Source: Atopobiaceae bacterium (GTDB taxonomy: Bacteria > Actinomycetota > Coriobacteriia > Coriobacteriales > Atopobiaceae). From it: a stretch of 39,503 bases of DNA. Positions within the stretch are counted from its first letter, which is position 1. Every line of letters starts with the position of its first letter. The translations under genes were made by a program, and so were the position numbers. Below, piece after piece: positions 1-8,513 of this stretch. Below the pieces are notes generated by a model. The model was not told the origin of the DNA, made no database searches, and worked only from the letters and a program-made list of their open reading frames with translations. The DNA is taken from contig JAFWMH010000050.1 in assembly GCA_017510785.1 (NCBI GenBank), forward strand, positions 1 to 39,503, in the 5' to 3' direction.

Positions 1-176
1 ACCGCGTCGGCGAGCTCGCCCGCCCGGGCGGCCTGCGCTCGAACCGCGGCGACTTCATTGGCCGCCTCCGCAAGCGCCGGCGCCGGACCGCCGCCGACCG
101 CCATCGCGGCCGCGAGACCAAGCGAGAGCACCCTCCTTATTCTTCGCGAGCATCCTCCGATTGTTTTGTTGCCCAT
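1..176 (-). CDS. Exported protein, N-terminal fragment (cut by window edge)
   Basis: Only the first 58 codons of this leftward gene are inside the window. The ATG at 176 is preceded by a strong ribosome binding site (AAGGAGGG about 5 bases upstream). The visible peptide begins MGNKTIGGCSRRIRRVLSLG, a positively charged start followed by a short Ala/Gly/Leu hydrophobic core and a likely cleavage site around PALAEA. After that comes an Ala/Glu/Arg-rich stretch that could be the beginning of a coiled coil. This looks like a Sec signal peptide on a secreted or wall-associated protein, but the mature domain lies outside the window and no function can be given. An overlapping rightward open frame (58-651) is not credible, because it lacks a ribosome binding site and runs into the downstream repeat array. 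Confidence 0.72.
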   Translation of the reverse strand, partial: MGNKTIGGCSRRIRRVLSLGLAAAMAVGGGPAPALAEAANEVAAVRAQAARAGELADA

Positions 177-351
177 GATTCCCTCCTTCATTTGGAGCCA
201 ATGTGCCGCGCACCGACGCGGCGCATCTACCGATACTTTGGGGCTATATTACAGCAAGCAGATTGTCGAATTGCGTTTAATCGCGTCAGGTGATGATGCT
301 CGCCAGACGATTGGCTTCGACGCCCGTTTTGTGCGTCGCCCAACCCGGCCG

Positions 352-643
352 GTCGGCTGTTGCCAAGACCAACATGGGTGCCAAAAGTGCCATCTGCGGC
401 CCGTTTCCGTGCCAAAAGTGTCCCAAACGACACCCATTACCAACAATGGGTGCCAAATGTGCCATCTGGCAGACAAAAACGCGGGCAAAGTGGCCCAAAC
501 GACACCCATTAGCAATTATGGGTGCCAAAAGGGCCATTTAGCGGATAAAACCAAGGGCAAAGTGGCCCAAACGACACCCATTACCAACCTTGGGTGCCGT
601 TTGGGACAAATTACGGGTCGCCCGGCATACGCCCGGCGACCCG
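352..643. repeat. 72-bp tandem repeat array, copy 1 (hairpin-containing)
   Basis: The core CAAACGACACCCATTA occurs at 424, 496 and 568, exactly 72 bases apart, and a degenerate first unit begins near 352. Each unit carries CACCCA and, a few bases later, TGGGTG, so each can fold into a small hairpin (431-438 pairs with 445-452). The spacer holds a conserved GCAGACAAAA-like stretch. The array ends in a different, stronger hairpin at 614-643: CGGGTCGCC pairs with GGCGACCCG, with an inner GGC/GCC. Because 72 is a multiple of three, several reading frames stay open on both strands, which gives spurious ORFs. A related array lies at 21472-21656. No gene is credible in 177-810; 660-810 is only GC-rich sequence downstream of glgB. 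Confidence 0.85.
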
Positions 644-810
644 CTTTGTGACTAACCAACTTGTGCCCGAAGACGCACCCGGCAACCCGCTCAATCTACG
701 CGGGCTACCGGTCCAAAACCCGTTCGCCTGCCCGGCGGCTTGCCACCCGACGGCCTTCCGCCCGGCGGCCCTGCTCGCGGCCTTCCTCCCGGCGGCCCTC
801 CGCGCGCTTC

Positions 811-3027
811 CTACTCGGCAGCCTTCTTCGCGGCTTCCTGCTCGGCCTTCTTCTTGGCGGCGTTAGCCTTGCGCGTGGCAGCGGCCTTCTTCGCGGCGGC
901 GGAACGCTTGGCCTTGAGGGCGGCCTCGTCGGCGGCGTTCTTTACCTTGGCGACGGCCTTCTTGGCTGCGGCCTTCGTCTCGGCGGCCTTCTTCTTTGCG
1001 GGAGCCTGCTTCTCCTCGGCCTTCGCACGAGCCTCGGCACGCTTCTGAACAATCGTCTTCTTCACAGGCTTGGGCGGCAGCGGACCATCGTACTTGAACA
1101 CGGCGCCACCAATCGGCGGGACGCGCACCGTGATGGAGTTGCTGCGCAGGTTCCAAGGCTTCTCCTCGGACTCGAAGCGCTTGTCGCCATTGGTAACGCC
1201 GGAACCACCGAAGTCGAGCTCGTCGGAGTTGAACACCTCACGCCAATAGCCTGCGCGCGGCACGCCGATGCGATACTCCTCGTAGGGGTTAACCTCGTAG
1301 TTAATAACGATCAGCAAGTCGTCATCGGGGTTGTCGCCATGGCGCACGAAGCTCACGACGCACTGGTTGGCGTTGTTCGCGTCGATCCACTCGAAACCGT
1401 CCTCCACATAGGCCTTCTCCCACATGGCGGGCTGCTCAAGATAGAACTTATTGAGCGCAGCAATGTAGTGCTGGTGCTTACCGTGTGCCTCGTAATCCTT
1501 GGCGAGGAAGTACTCTATGCCCTCGTAGTAACGCCACTCAATAAACTGGCCTATCTCATTGCCCATAAAGTTGAGTTGCGCGCCCGGATGCGTCGTTTGG
1601 TAGAACGCGAGCGAACGCAGGCCAGCCATCTGACGCCAGTAATCGCCAGGCTGACGCGTAATGAGCGAGCACTTGCCGTGTACGACCTCGTCGTGCGAGA
1701 GCGGCAGCACGAAGTTCTCGTTGAACGCATACATAATGGAGAACGTGAGCAGGCTGTGGTTGCCCGGACGGAACGGGAAGTCCGTTTGGCAGTAACGCAG
1801 GGTGTCGTTCATCCAGCCCATGTCCCACTTGTAGTTAAAGCCAAGGCCACCAACCTCGGGCGGACGGGTTACGAGCGGCCACGCCGTGGACTCTTCGGCA
1901 ATCATCATTACGTCGGGATGATACTGCCCCACCGTGGTGTTGCAGCGGCGGACAAACTCGATGGACGGATAATCGTTCTCGGATCCATCGGGGTTGAACT
2001 TCTTCTGGCCGGGATCGTCAATGCCAAAGTTGAGGTACAGCATGGAGGTAACGCCGTCCATGCGGATGCCGTCCGCGTGATACTCGTCAATCCAGTACAG
2101 AAGGTTGGAGATGAGGAACGTTTGCACCTCGCCCTTCTCGAAGTTGAACTTGTAGGTACCCCAATTGGGATGAACTTCCTTCTCGTACAGCTTGGAACCG
2201 TTGAAGTGCACAAGACCATGCTCGTCGGGGCAGAAGCCGCCGGGCACCCAGTCCAAAATGACGCCGATGCCCGCCTGGTGGCAGCAATCCATGAAGTGCT
2301 TGAACTGCTTGGGGTTGCCATAGCGCGAGGTGGGCGCATAGTAACCAGTTACCTGATACCCCCAGCTGCCGTCGAACGGGTGCTCCATAACGGGCATAAC
2401 CTCGATGTGGGAGTATCCCATTTCCTTAACGTAGGCAACGAGCTCGTCGGAGAGGTCGTCGTAGGTGTACCAGGAGCCGGTCGCCTCCTCGGGATCGTTG
2501 GGCTCGGTGCCAAACGCGGTAAGGCCGTCGTCGTGACGCTTCCAGCTTCCCAGATGCACCTCAAAAATGTTGAGCGGGCGCTTCATGTGATTGCTCGCCT
2601 GACGCTGCTTAATCCACTCGTCGTCGCCCCATACGTAGGAGTCGATCTCGGCCGTACGAGAGGCGGTGCCGGGAATGAGCTCGGCTTGGAACGCATACGG
2701 GTCGGCCTTGTACAGCGTGTCGCCATTGCGCGTCTCTACGACGTACTTGTACAGCTGGCCCTCAGTAACGCCAGGTACGAACCCATACCACACGCCACCA
2801 ACCGGCGTGCGCGTGAGCGACGTAGCGCCTGCATCCCAATCGTTGAACTCGCCTACCACGTGAACGGCGCGCACATCAGGCGCCCACACGGCAAAGTGGT
2901 AGCCCTCTTCCCCGTCCATCGTTGCGGGGTGAGCACCGAGCTTCTCGTAGCTGCGGAACCACTCGCCCTTTGCAAAGAGGTAGAGGTCGTCGTTACTAAG
3001 CAGATAATCCCTGTCTGGTTTGCTCAT
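811..3027 (-). CDS. glgB: 1,4-alpha-glucan (glycogen) branching enzyme with Lys/Ala-rich tail
   Basis: GH13 enzyme that makes alpha-1,6 branches in glycogen by cutting and transferring alpha-1,4 chains in the cytoplasm. An N-terminal CBM48-like module (about 30-115) precedes the (beta/alpha)8 barrel. The catalytic residues are visible: nucleophile D324 in GIRMDGVTSMLY, acid/base E378 in MMIAEES and transition-state D446 in LPLSHDEVVHGK. Their spacings (54 and 68 residues) match those of the E. coli enzyme (53 and 68). The 738-residue length is normal only because of an extra tail at about 651-738, made almost entirely of Ala, Lys, Glu and Arg and resembling histone H1 or HupB-type tails. The start at 3027 has GAAGGGA upstream. 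No other glg genes are adjacent, so it is probably monocistronic. Enzyme identity is secure; the role of the tail is unknown. Confidence 0.95.
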   Translation of the reverse strand: MSKPDRDYLLSNDDLYLFAKGEWFRSYEKLGAHPATMDGEEGYHFAVWAPDVRAVHVVGEFNDWDAGATSLTRTPVGGVWYGFVPGVTEGQLYKYVVETRNGDTLYKADPYAFQAELIPGTASRTAEIDSYVWGDDEWIKQRQASNHMKRPLNIFEVHLGSWKRHDDGLTAFGTEPNDPEEATGSWYTYDDLSDELVAYVKEMGYSHIEVMPVMEHPFDGSWGYQVTGYYAPTSRYGNPKQFKHFMDCCHQAGIGVILDWVPGGFCPDEHGLVHFNGSKLYEKEVHPNWGTYKFNFEKGEVQTFLISNLLYWIDEYHADGIRMDGVTSMLYLNFGIDDPGQKKFNPDGSENDYPSIEFVRRCNTTVGQYHPDVMMIAEESTAWPLVTRPPEVGGLGFNYKWDMGWMNDTLRYCQTDFPFRPGNHSLLTFSIMYAFNENFVLPLSHDEVVHGKCSLITRQPGDYWRQMAGLRSLAFYQTTHPGAQLNFMGNEIGQFIEWRYYEGIEYFLAKDYEAHGKHQHYIAALNKFYLEQPAMWEKAYVEDGFEWIDANNANQCVVSFVRHGDNPDDDLLIVINYEVNPYEEYRIGVPRAGYWREVFNSDELDFGGSGVTNGDKRFESEEKPWNLRSNSITVRVPPIGGAVFKYDGPLPPKPVKKTIVQKRAEARAKAEEKQAPAKKKAAETKAAAKKAVAKVKNAADEAALKAKRSAAAKKAAATRKANAAKKKAEQEAAKKAAE

Positions 3028-3351
3028 GGCAGAAATCCCTTCGTGAACGGTATAGGCTGTACTAGTTTAAAGAGGCACACGCGCGAGATTTTTGACTATT
3101 GGGCAGACGTGCCACAACCTTCGGCATGCGGGCGTTTATTGGGCGTGGTTGTGCACGGCAATAACGTACACGGGTAATAATTGCAGCATACTGTAAGGCT
3201 GACGGCATGATCTTGTATAAGCGTTAGTGAGTGCGACATCTCTTGCGACATCCCCCAAACGACGTTAGAAGAGCCGCCGCTTTAACCACGACGCCCGTCG
3301 CCGATGTGCCATAATCGAAACCAAATCGCACCGCAACGCAAGGAGACAAGC
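3028..3351. other. Divergent intergenic region between glgB and flavodoxin gene
   Basis: These 324 bases separate two divergent genes and must hold both promoters. I could not find a convincing -35/-10 pair on either strand. The best -10-like box towards the flavodoxin gene is CATAAT at 3310-3315, without a good -35. No ORF with a ribosome binding site, RNA gene or strong hairpin is seen. Confidence 0.5.
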
Positions 3352-3831
3352 ATGAAATCAGCTGTTGTGTACTACTCGCTCGAAGGCAACACGGACTACG
3401 CCGCGCAAAGAATCTCCGAGGCAATCGGCGCCGATCTCGTCCGCCTCCGCCCTGTGAAGGCCTATCCCAATGGCAGGCTCCGCAAGTTTTTGTGGGGCGG
3501 CAAAAGCGCAGTAATGGCCGAGACGCCAAAGCTCGAGCCATATGAGTTCGACGCGGCGGCATACGACCTCGTCGTCCTTGGCTTTCCCGTGTGGGCAGGC
3601 AACGTAGCCCCGCCTATTCGGACGTTCCTCAAAGAGCACGATCTCTCGCAAAAGCGCGTCGCCGCGTTCGCTTGCCAAAGCGGCAACGGCGCCGAAAAGG
3701 CATTCTCTAAACTCGAGGAGTGCATGCCCGAACAAACTTTGGCAGCAACGCTTATCCTCATCGATCCAAAGGCCCGTCCCAGCGAAGAGAACAACAACAA
3801 AATCGCGACGTTTTGTGCTGGGCTACAGTAG
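3352..3831 (+). CDS. Flavodoxin-family protein
   Basis: A 159-residue flavodoxin-fold protein. The start MKSAVVYYSLEGNT is typical: a beta strand followed by the FMN-phosphate loop (residues about 8-14, SLEGNTD, in place of the common S-x-T-G-N-T). A second conserved stretch, LVVLGFPVWAGNVAPPIRTF (about 77-96), is the loop that stacks on the flavin ring, and AAFACQSGNGAEKAF resembles the third loop. Expected role is one- or two-electron transfer or quinone/flavin reduction in the cytoplasm; the partner is unknown. An in-frame ATG exists at 3304, but the ATG at 3352 has AAGGAGACAAGC directly upstream and matches the family's N-terminus, so I use it. A second flavoprotein follows after 84 bases and may be co-transcribed. 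Confidence 0.85.
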   Translation: MKSAVVYYSLEGNTDYAAQRISEAIGADLVRLRPVKAYPNGRLRKFLWGGKSAVMAETPKLEPYEFDAAAYDLVVLGFPVWAGNVAPPIRTFLKEHDLSQKRVAAFACQSGNGAEKAFSKLEECMPEQTLAATLILIDPKARPSEENNNKIATFCAGLQ

Positions 3832-3915
3832 CGAAACGAGCCGGGGCCAGCACACCGAAGGAGCGTTTACCCTAACTGGGCGCAAGGCCACATTCGAAAC
3901 GAGAGCGAAAACAGC

Positions 3916-4608
3916 ATGAAAACCGTTGTAGTTTACGGACAAAATCATAAGGGCTCGACCTACCACGTCGCTCGCGAACTTGTCGAAAAGATTGGTGGCG
4001 AAACGACGGAGTTCTTCCTACCCAAGGACTTCGGAGAATTTTGCGTGGGGTGCAACACTTGCTTTAACATAACCGAGCGCAAGTGCCCGCACTACGCCAA
4101 ACTCGCCCCCATAACCGCCGCGCTCGACGCCGCCGACGTCATTATCCTCGCTAGCCCCGTCTACGTGTACCATGCGACGGGCGCCATGAAGGCGTTCCTC
4201 GACCACTACGGTTACCGCTGGATGGTGCACAGCCCCGAGGCCTCCATGTTCACCAAGCAGGCCGTTTGCGTGTGCACGGCCGCTGGCGCGGGCATGAAAA
4301 CGACCCTGCGCGACATGCACGACAGCCTCTTCCAGTGGGGCATCGCCAAGACGTATACGTACGGCGTTGGAGTCGCGGCCGTGGATTGGGCCGGCGTCAG
4401 CGAGAAGAAGCGCCGCACGATTGACAAGACCACCACGAAGATTGCGCAACAAATCGTACGTCGGGCAGGACGAGTGCGGCCCGGCATCAAAACGCGCATG
4501 GTATTCGCCGCGATGAGCCGCCTCCAACGCAGCGGGTTTAATCCGCGAGACGTTGAGCATTGGAAGCAGCACGGATGGACCGAGGGCAAACGACCTTGGA
4601 AACAATAG
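3916..4608 (+). CDS. NADPH-dependent FMN reductase / iron-sulfur flavoprotein-like protein
   Basis: A 230-residue flavodoxin-like fold of the NADPH-dependent FMN reductase family (PF03358 type). The N-terminus MKTVVVYGQNHKGSTYHVAR carries the flavin phosphate-binding loop, and IILASPVYVYHATGAMKAFLD is the usual flavin-ring loop. Residues 43-57 contain Cys at 43, 46, 49 and 57, a C-x2-C-x2-C-x7-C pattern. This fits the compact cluster motif of archaeal-type iron-sulfur flavoproteins (Isf), which bind a [4Fe-4S] cluster; many homologues keep only part of it. If a cluster binds, the protein would couple ferredoxin-like electron flow to FMN reduction. The extra C-terminal 60 residues are basic. 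The ribosome binding site is weak. Exact substrate unknown. Confidence 0.78.
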   Translation: MKTVVVYGQNHKGSTYHVARELVEKIGGETTEFFLPKDFGEFCVGCNTCFNITERKCPHYAKLAPITAALDAADVIILASPVYVYHATGAMKAFLDHYGYRWMVHSPEASMFTKQAVCVCTAAGAGMKTTLRDMHDSLFQWGIAKTYTYGVGVAAVDWAGVSEKKRRTIDKTTTKIAQQIVRRAGRVRPGIKTRMVFAAMSRLQRSGFNPRDVEHWKQHGWTEGKRPWKQ

Positions 4609-4716
4609 CAACTGTGGCGGCAGTTGGACCCGGTCGCCTCGCACTGCGCAAGCGTCTTACAAAACGCAAAGCCAACAAACGAAGTCCCGTGCCCAAGATA
4701 AGCGAAAGGGAGCAAC

Positions 4717-5403
4717 ATGCCACGCGAATCGAAGAAATCGAAGGTTGCGCGCGTCACGGAATTCTGCCATCGCATGGACGCGCTCTACGGTGAGGAGCCC
4801 TCGGCGCTCGATTGGCACTCGCCGTTCGAGCTCGTCATCGCGGTTCTGCTCTCGGCCCAAACGACCGACGCCGCTGTTAACGCCGTGACGCCCGAGCTGT
4901 TCCGCCGTTGGGGTACGCCCGCGCTCATGGCCGAGGCAGACGCTGCGGAGGTGGCGGACGTCATCCATCGTCTGGGCTTCTTCCGAATGAAGGCACAACA
5001 CTGCGTGGGCTGTGGTCAAATGATAATGTCGGACTTTGGCGGCGAGGTTCCTCGCACCATGGCCGAGCTCGTGCGCTTACCTGGCGTCGGTCGCAAAACG
5101 GCAAACATCGTACTCAACAAGGCATTTGGCATCGTGGAGGGCATCGCCGTCGACACGCACGTGTTTAGAATCGCCCAACGCATGGGACTCACGCGCGCAA
5201 CGACCCCACTTGCCGCCGAGAAGGACCTGCTCGCTGTTATTCCCCAAGAGCTATGGGAAGGCGTTAACTCGCAGTGGATTCGATTCGGACGCGCAACATG
5301 TACGGCACGCGTGGCACATTGCGACGAATGTCCCTGCGCGGACCTGTGCCCGCGCAGGCCGGTCCGGCATGGCGCAGGCAAGGGCAGCGTGAAGAAGCGC
5401 TAG
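4717..5403 (+). CDS. nth: Endonuclease III (DNA glycosylase/AP lyase)
   Basis: Base-excision repair enzyme that removes oxidised pyrimidines and cleaves the abasic site. The helix-hairpin-helix LPGVGRKTA (121-129) contains the catalytic Lys127, and catalytic Asp146 lies in GIAVDTHV. The C-terminal [4Fe-4S] ligands are Cys195, Cys202, Cys205 and Cys211, exactly the C-x6-C-x2-C-x5-C spacing of the family. Its 228 residues are slightly longer than E. coli Nth (211) because of a basic tail. The start at 4717 has AAGGGAG six bases upstream. It follows the flavoprotein gene by 108 bases with no obvious terminator between them, so read-through is possible. Identity is secure. Confidence 0.96.
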   Translation: MPRESKKSKVARVTEFCHRMDALYGEEPSALDWHSPFELVIAVLLSAQTTDAAVNAVTPELFRRWGTPALMAEADAAEVADVIHRLGFFRMKAQHCVGCGQMIMSDFGGEVPRTMAELVRLPGVGRKTANIVLNKAFGIVEGIAVDTHVFRIAQRMGLTRATTPLAAEKDLLAVIPQELWEGVNSQWIRFGRATCTARVAHCDECPCADLCPRRPVRHGAGKGSVKKR

Positions 5404-5428
5404 TGTAAGCGACGGGTTGCAGGTGCAG

Positions 5429-5564
5429 CCTGCCCCTAAAGGACGGTCAAATCGGGGAGTGGCCCGGAGGAGAAGCCGCGCGCAGTTCCGCAGGAACGAG
5501 GACTGTGTGAGCACGGCTCCCTCCGGGCCACGGGCGGGGCAGTTGACTATTCTTTAGGGGCAGG
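5429..5564. repeat. MITE-like nested palindromic element, copy 1
   Basis: Outer arms CCTGCCCCTAAAG (5429-5441) and CTTTAGGGGCAGG (5552-5564) are a perfect 13-bp inverted repeat. Inside, GTCAA (5446-5450) pairs with TTGAC (5543-5547), and GTGGCCCGGAGG (5459-5470) pairs perfectly with CCTCCGGGCCAC (5520-5531). The 20-mer at 5474-5493 (AGCCGCGCGCAGTTCCGCAG) is identical, on the opposite strand, to 22956-22975. It lies between the convergent ends of nth and metH. No coding capacity. No clear target duplication is visible at this copy. Confidence 0.85.
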
Positions 5565-5584
5565 TAGCACAGCCGCATGGCCGC

Positions 5585-8311
5585 CTACCCCAAGACCTCA
5601 GCGGCAATGCGCGCCGACTCACTGGCGTCCTTGGCATAAAAGTCGGCACCAACCATCTGCGCATACTCTTGGTTGAGCACCGCGCCACCCACCATCACCT
5701 TGCACCACGGCGCCTGATCGCGCAGCAACGCAATGGTTTCGGCCATCGCCGGCACCGTAGTCGTCATGAGCGCCGAAAGCCCCGCCAGCTCAATGTGAGA
5801 GCTCACGACCTCGTCAACAAACGCCTGCGGATCCACATCCCGGCCTAGGTCGTGCACCCTGTAACCGTAGTTCTCGAGCAGCATCTTTACGATGTTCTTG
5901 CCAATGTCGTGGATGTCGCCCTTAACGGTGCACAGGGCCACCTCACCCTTCGTAGGCACGTCGTCGGCCGATGCCGCCTCGCGGATCGTGTTGAAGCCTG
6001 CCTTCGCAGCCTCGGCTGAGGCCATGAGCTGCGGCAGGAAGAACGTGCCCTTCTCGAACCGCTCGCCCACCTCGTCAAGCGCGGGAATAAGAACCTCGTT
6101 TACAAGAGCGAGCGGCTCGCGTCCCTCCCGCAACAACGCTCGAACTGCCTCGGCAACGGGATCGCCGCGACCCTCAAGCACCGACTCGCGCACGCGCCCC
6201 TCAAGTGTGGCACCGCTCGTCCCGGGAAGGGTAGTCCCGCCAACGGCTCCGGCCACACCAGCTCCGCCAACATTGCCTGCACCGGCAGCTCCGATGGTCT
6301 CGCTGGCCCCGGCCAACCCGGCAGCGGAACCTGCGCTAACCGACCCGTCAGCTCCGGCAGCCGCGGGCGTGGAACCTGCACCGGCAGCCCCACCTGCGCC
6401 GGCTCCACCCGGCGCCCCGGCTGCGCCCCGCACCCCGGCTGCGCCAGCGCCAGCATCGCTTCGTCCGGCGTTGTTCGCGATGTATTCCGCAGCGTTTTTG
6501 TCTTCTCCGTTAAAGACGCGCCACGCCGCAACGGCATCCATAAACCGTTGCGACAAGGGGTTCATAATGGCAAGGTCGAGTCCCGCCTCGAATGCTGCCG
6601 TGAGGAACGTCGCGTTGAGCAACTCGCGGAAGGGCAGGCCAAAGCTAATGTTGCTCACGCCCAGCACGCATCGAACGCCCGGAAGCTCGGCCTTCACCAA
6701 ACGCACCGCATCGAGAATGGCGCGCGCCGCCCGCTGATCGGTGGAAACAGCCATGGTTAAACAATCGATGAGTACGTCCTCGCGCGGAATGCCCCACTCG
6801 TCGCATGCCTCCACGATGCGCCGCGCCACACACAAACGCCCCTCCGCCGTTGGCGGAATGCCGTCCTCGTCGAGCGCCAATCCCACGATGGCGCAGCCGT
6901 AATGCGCTGCGATGGGAAGCACCGCCTCGAGGACCTCGCGCTTGCCGTTCGTGCTGTTGATTATTGGTTTTCCGGGATAAATTCGTACCGCAGCCTCTAT
7001 AGCCAGCGGGTCGGCCGAGTCGATTTGCAACGGCAACGTAGTAACACCCTGGAGGTCTTCCACCAAACGCACGAGCGTCGCAGCCTCGTCAATCTCGGGC
7101 AAGCCGGCGTTGACGTCGAGAATCTGGGCGCCGGCGCGCTCCTGCGAAATGGCCTCACCATATATGTAGTCGTAGTTCTTGGTGCGCAGGGCCTCCTTCA
7201 GGCGCTTCTTTCCCGTGGGGTTTATCCGTTCGCCAATGACACCAACCTCACTTGCGCGAAGCGAAACCAGCTGCTGGGCACTCGTCACCGCAAACGGCTT
7301 GCTCGCGGATGCTCCCCCATCGCCCTGCAGTGCACTGTCGTCCGGCAGCGCACCGTCGCCCGGCAGCTCGGCGAGCAGCGCGCGCTCCCCCGCAATGTAG
7401 TCGGGCGTGGTGCCGCAACAGCCACCCACAACCGTTACGCCCGCATCGAGCATGGGCGCAACCGCCGCGCAATACGCAGCGGCATCGATGTCGTACGTGG
7501 TGCGCCCGTCAACCACCGAGGGCAAGCCGGCATTGGCCTGCACCATTACCGGACAGCGCGACCACGCAATCATGCGCTCAATCAACGGTGCCAAATCCGC
7601 CGGTCCAAGCGAGCAGTTGATGCCGAGCACGTCCACGCCAAGCGCGCCAAGCGTAACAGCCGCCACTTCGGGCGTAGTGCCCAAAAACGTACGCCCGTCC
7701 TCGCCAAACGTCATGGTGCAAAATATTGGCAAATCGGAGCTCTCCTTAGCGGCAAGCACGGCCGCCTTGGCTTCAAGAAGGTCTGCCATTGTTTCGATAA
7801 TTATAATGTCTGCACCGGCAGCATCGGCCGCGCGAACTTCCTCGGCGAACAAATCGTACGCGTCGTCGAAGCTCAACGTCCCCAAGGGCCTCAGCAGCGC
7901 ACCCGTCGGACCGATGTCGGCAGCCACATAGCGCGGGCGAGCGGCCCGTGCGCACGCAACAGCTGCCTCAAACACCTGCGTGACGGTAGGCACACGCACG
8001 ATGCCTTGGGCGCGCGCAGCTTCGGCGAGTTTCGTGGCATTGGCGCCAAACGTGTTTGTTGTAACAACCTCCGAACCTGCGGCGACATACGCCTCGTGGA
8101 CGGCGGTTATCTGCTGCGGTTTCGTAAGGCACAGTAACTCGGGACACTCCCCCGCCGCAAGACCAGCCTCCTGAAGCATCGTTCCCATGCCACCGTCGAA
8201 CAACAACCGCTCTTTTCCAGCCAGCACAGCGGCCAAGTGCTCGTCGGCCACCCGCACGCAACGCTTTTGCAGATGTCCTTCGGGAGCATGAATCGTAACG
8301 CTCGTTCTCAT
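5585..8311 (-). CDS. metH: Cobalamin-dependent methionine synthase, core form without reactivation domain
   Basis: Transfers a methyl group from methyl-tetrahydrofolate to homocysteine through cobalamin. Domains in order: homocysteine-binding barrel (about 25-320) with zinc ligands Cys233 (GINCS) and Cys298/Cys299 (GGCCGTTPDY); pterin-binding barrel (about 350-610) starting VGVIGERINPTGKKRLKEAL; an extreme Gly/Ala-rich linker at about 614-702; then the helical cap (about 705-790) and Rossmann B12-binding domain with the DxHxxG motif GDIHDIGKN, His801 being the lower axial cobalt ligand. The protein stops at 908 residues, so the AdoMet-dependent reactivation domain of E. coli MetH (1227 residues) is absent. 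Reactivation must come from another protein or a low-potential donor. The start at 8311 has AGAGGACC upstream. No cobalamin riboswitch is visible. Confidence 0.95.
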   Translation of the reverse strand: MRTSVTIHAPEGHLQKRCVRVADEHLAAVLAGKERLLFDGGMGTMLQEAGLAAGECPELLCLTKPQQITAVHEAYVAAGSEVVTTNTFGANATKLAEAARAQGIVRVPTVTQVFEAAVACARAARPRYVAADIGPTGALLRPLGTLSFDDAYDLFAEEVRAADAAGADIIIIETMADLLEAKAAVLAAKESSDLPIFCTMTFGEDGRTFLGTTPEVAAVTLGALGVDVLGINCSLGPADLAPLIERMIAWSRCPVMVQANAGLPSVVDGRTTYDIDAAAYCAAVAPMLDAGVTVVGGCCGTTPDYIAGERALLAELPGDGALPDDSALQGDGGASASKPFAVTSAQQLVSLRASEVGVIGERINPTGKKRLKEALRTKNYDYIYGEAISQERAGAQILDVNAGLPEIDEAATLVRLVEDLQGVTTLPLQIDSADPLAIEAAVRIYPGKPIINSTNGKREVLEAVLPIAAHYGCAIVGLALDEDGIPPTAEGRLCVARRIVEACDEWGIPREDVLIDCLTMAVSTDQRAARAILDAVRLVKAELPGVRCVLGVSNISFGLPFRELLNATFLTAAFEAGLDLAIMNPLSQRFMDAVAAWRVFNGEDKNAAEYIANNAGRSDAGAGAAGVRGAAGAPGGAGAGGAAGAGSTPAAAGADGSVSAGSAAGLAGASETIGAAGAGNVGGAGVAGAVGGTTLPGTSGATLEGRVRESVLEGRGDPVAEAVRALLREGREPLALVNEVLIPALDEVGERFEKGTFFLPQLMASAEAAKAGFNTIREAASADDVPTKGEVALCTVKGDIHDIGKNIVKMLLENYGYRVHDLGRDVDPQAFVDEVVSSHIELAGLSALMTTTVPAMAETIALLRDQAPWCKVMVGGAVLNQEYAQMVGADFYAKDASESARIAAEVLG

Positions 8312-8351
8312 GGCCGGTCCTCTCGTCGATGCCCTGATGAGTTAATGTCGC

Positions 8352-8380
8352 ATTATTCCGGTTTTTCCCGCACGAAACAA
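8352..8380 (-). promoter_or_regulatory. Candidate promoter of metH
   Basis: Reading leftwards, TTGTTT (8380-8375) and AATAAT (8357-8352) are separated by 17 bases and lie about 40 bases before the metH start. The -10 matches five of six consensus positions and the -35 is weak. Inferred from sequence only. Confidence 0.4.
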
Positions 8381-8513
8381 GTCCTTGCATGGTTTTGCCG
8401 GTTGGTTCGTGAGAGAAACCACCAAAGAGAGTTTGTCTCACAAAGCGACGAACAATCCTCCCGCAGCCACCCGATTCGCGTATGATAAACACATTCCGAC
8501 GAGAGGAGAGAGC

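Noticed and set aside
352..643. CRISPR array
   Set aside because: The whole 72-bp unit is conserved, including the would-be spacers, and there are no cas genes.
58..651. Rightward open frame with 24-residue repeats (KVAQTTPITN-x-GCQ)
   Set aside because: It starts inside the exported-protein gene on the other strand, has no ribosome binding site, and its peptide repeats follow from the 72-bp DNA period being a multiple of three. Frames are open on the other strand as well.
661..3177. 838-residue open frame opposite glgB
   Set aside because: A shadow of the strongly biased codon use in glgB. It has no ribosome binding site and no recognisable domain.
8312..8513. Cobalamin or S-adenosylmethionine riboswitch before metH
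   Set aside because: The region to the start codon is short, is shared with the pyk promoter, and shows no B12-box or SAM-type conserved core.
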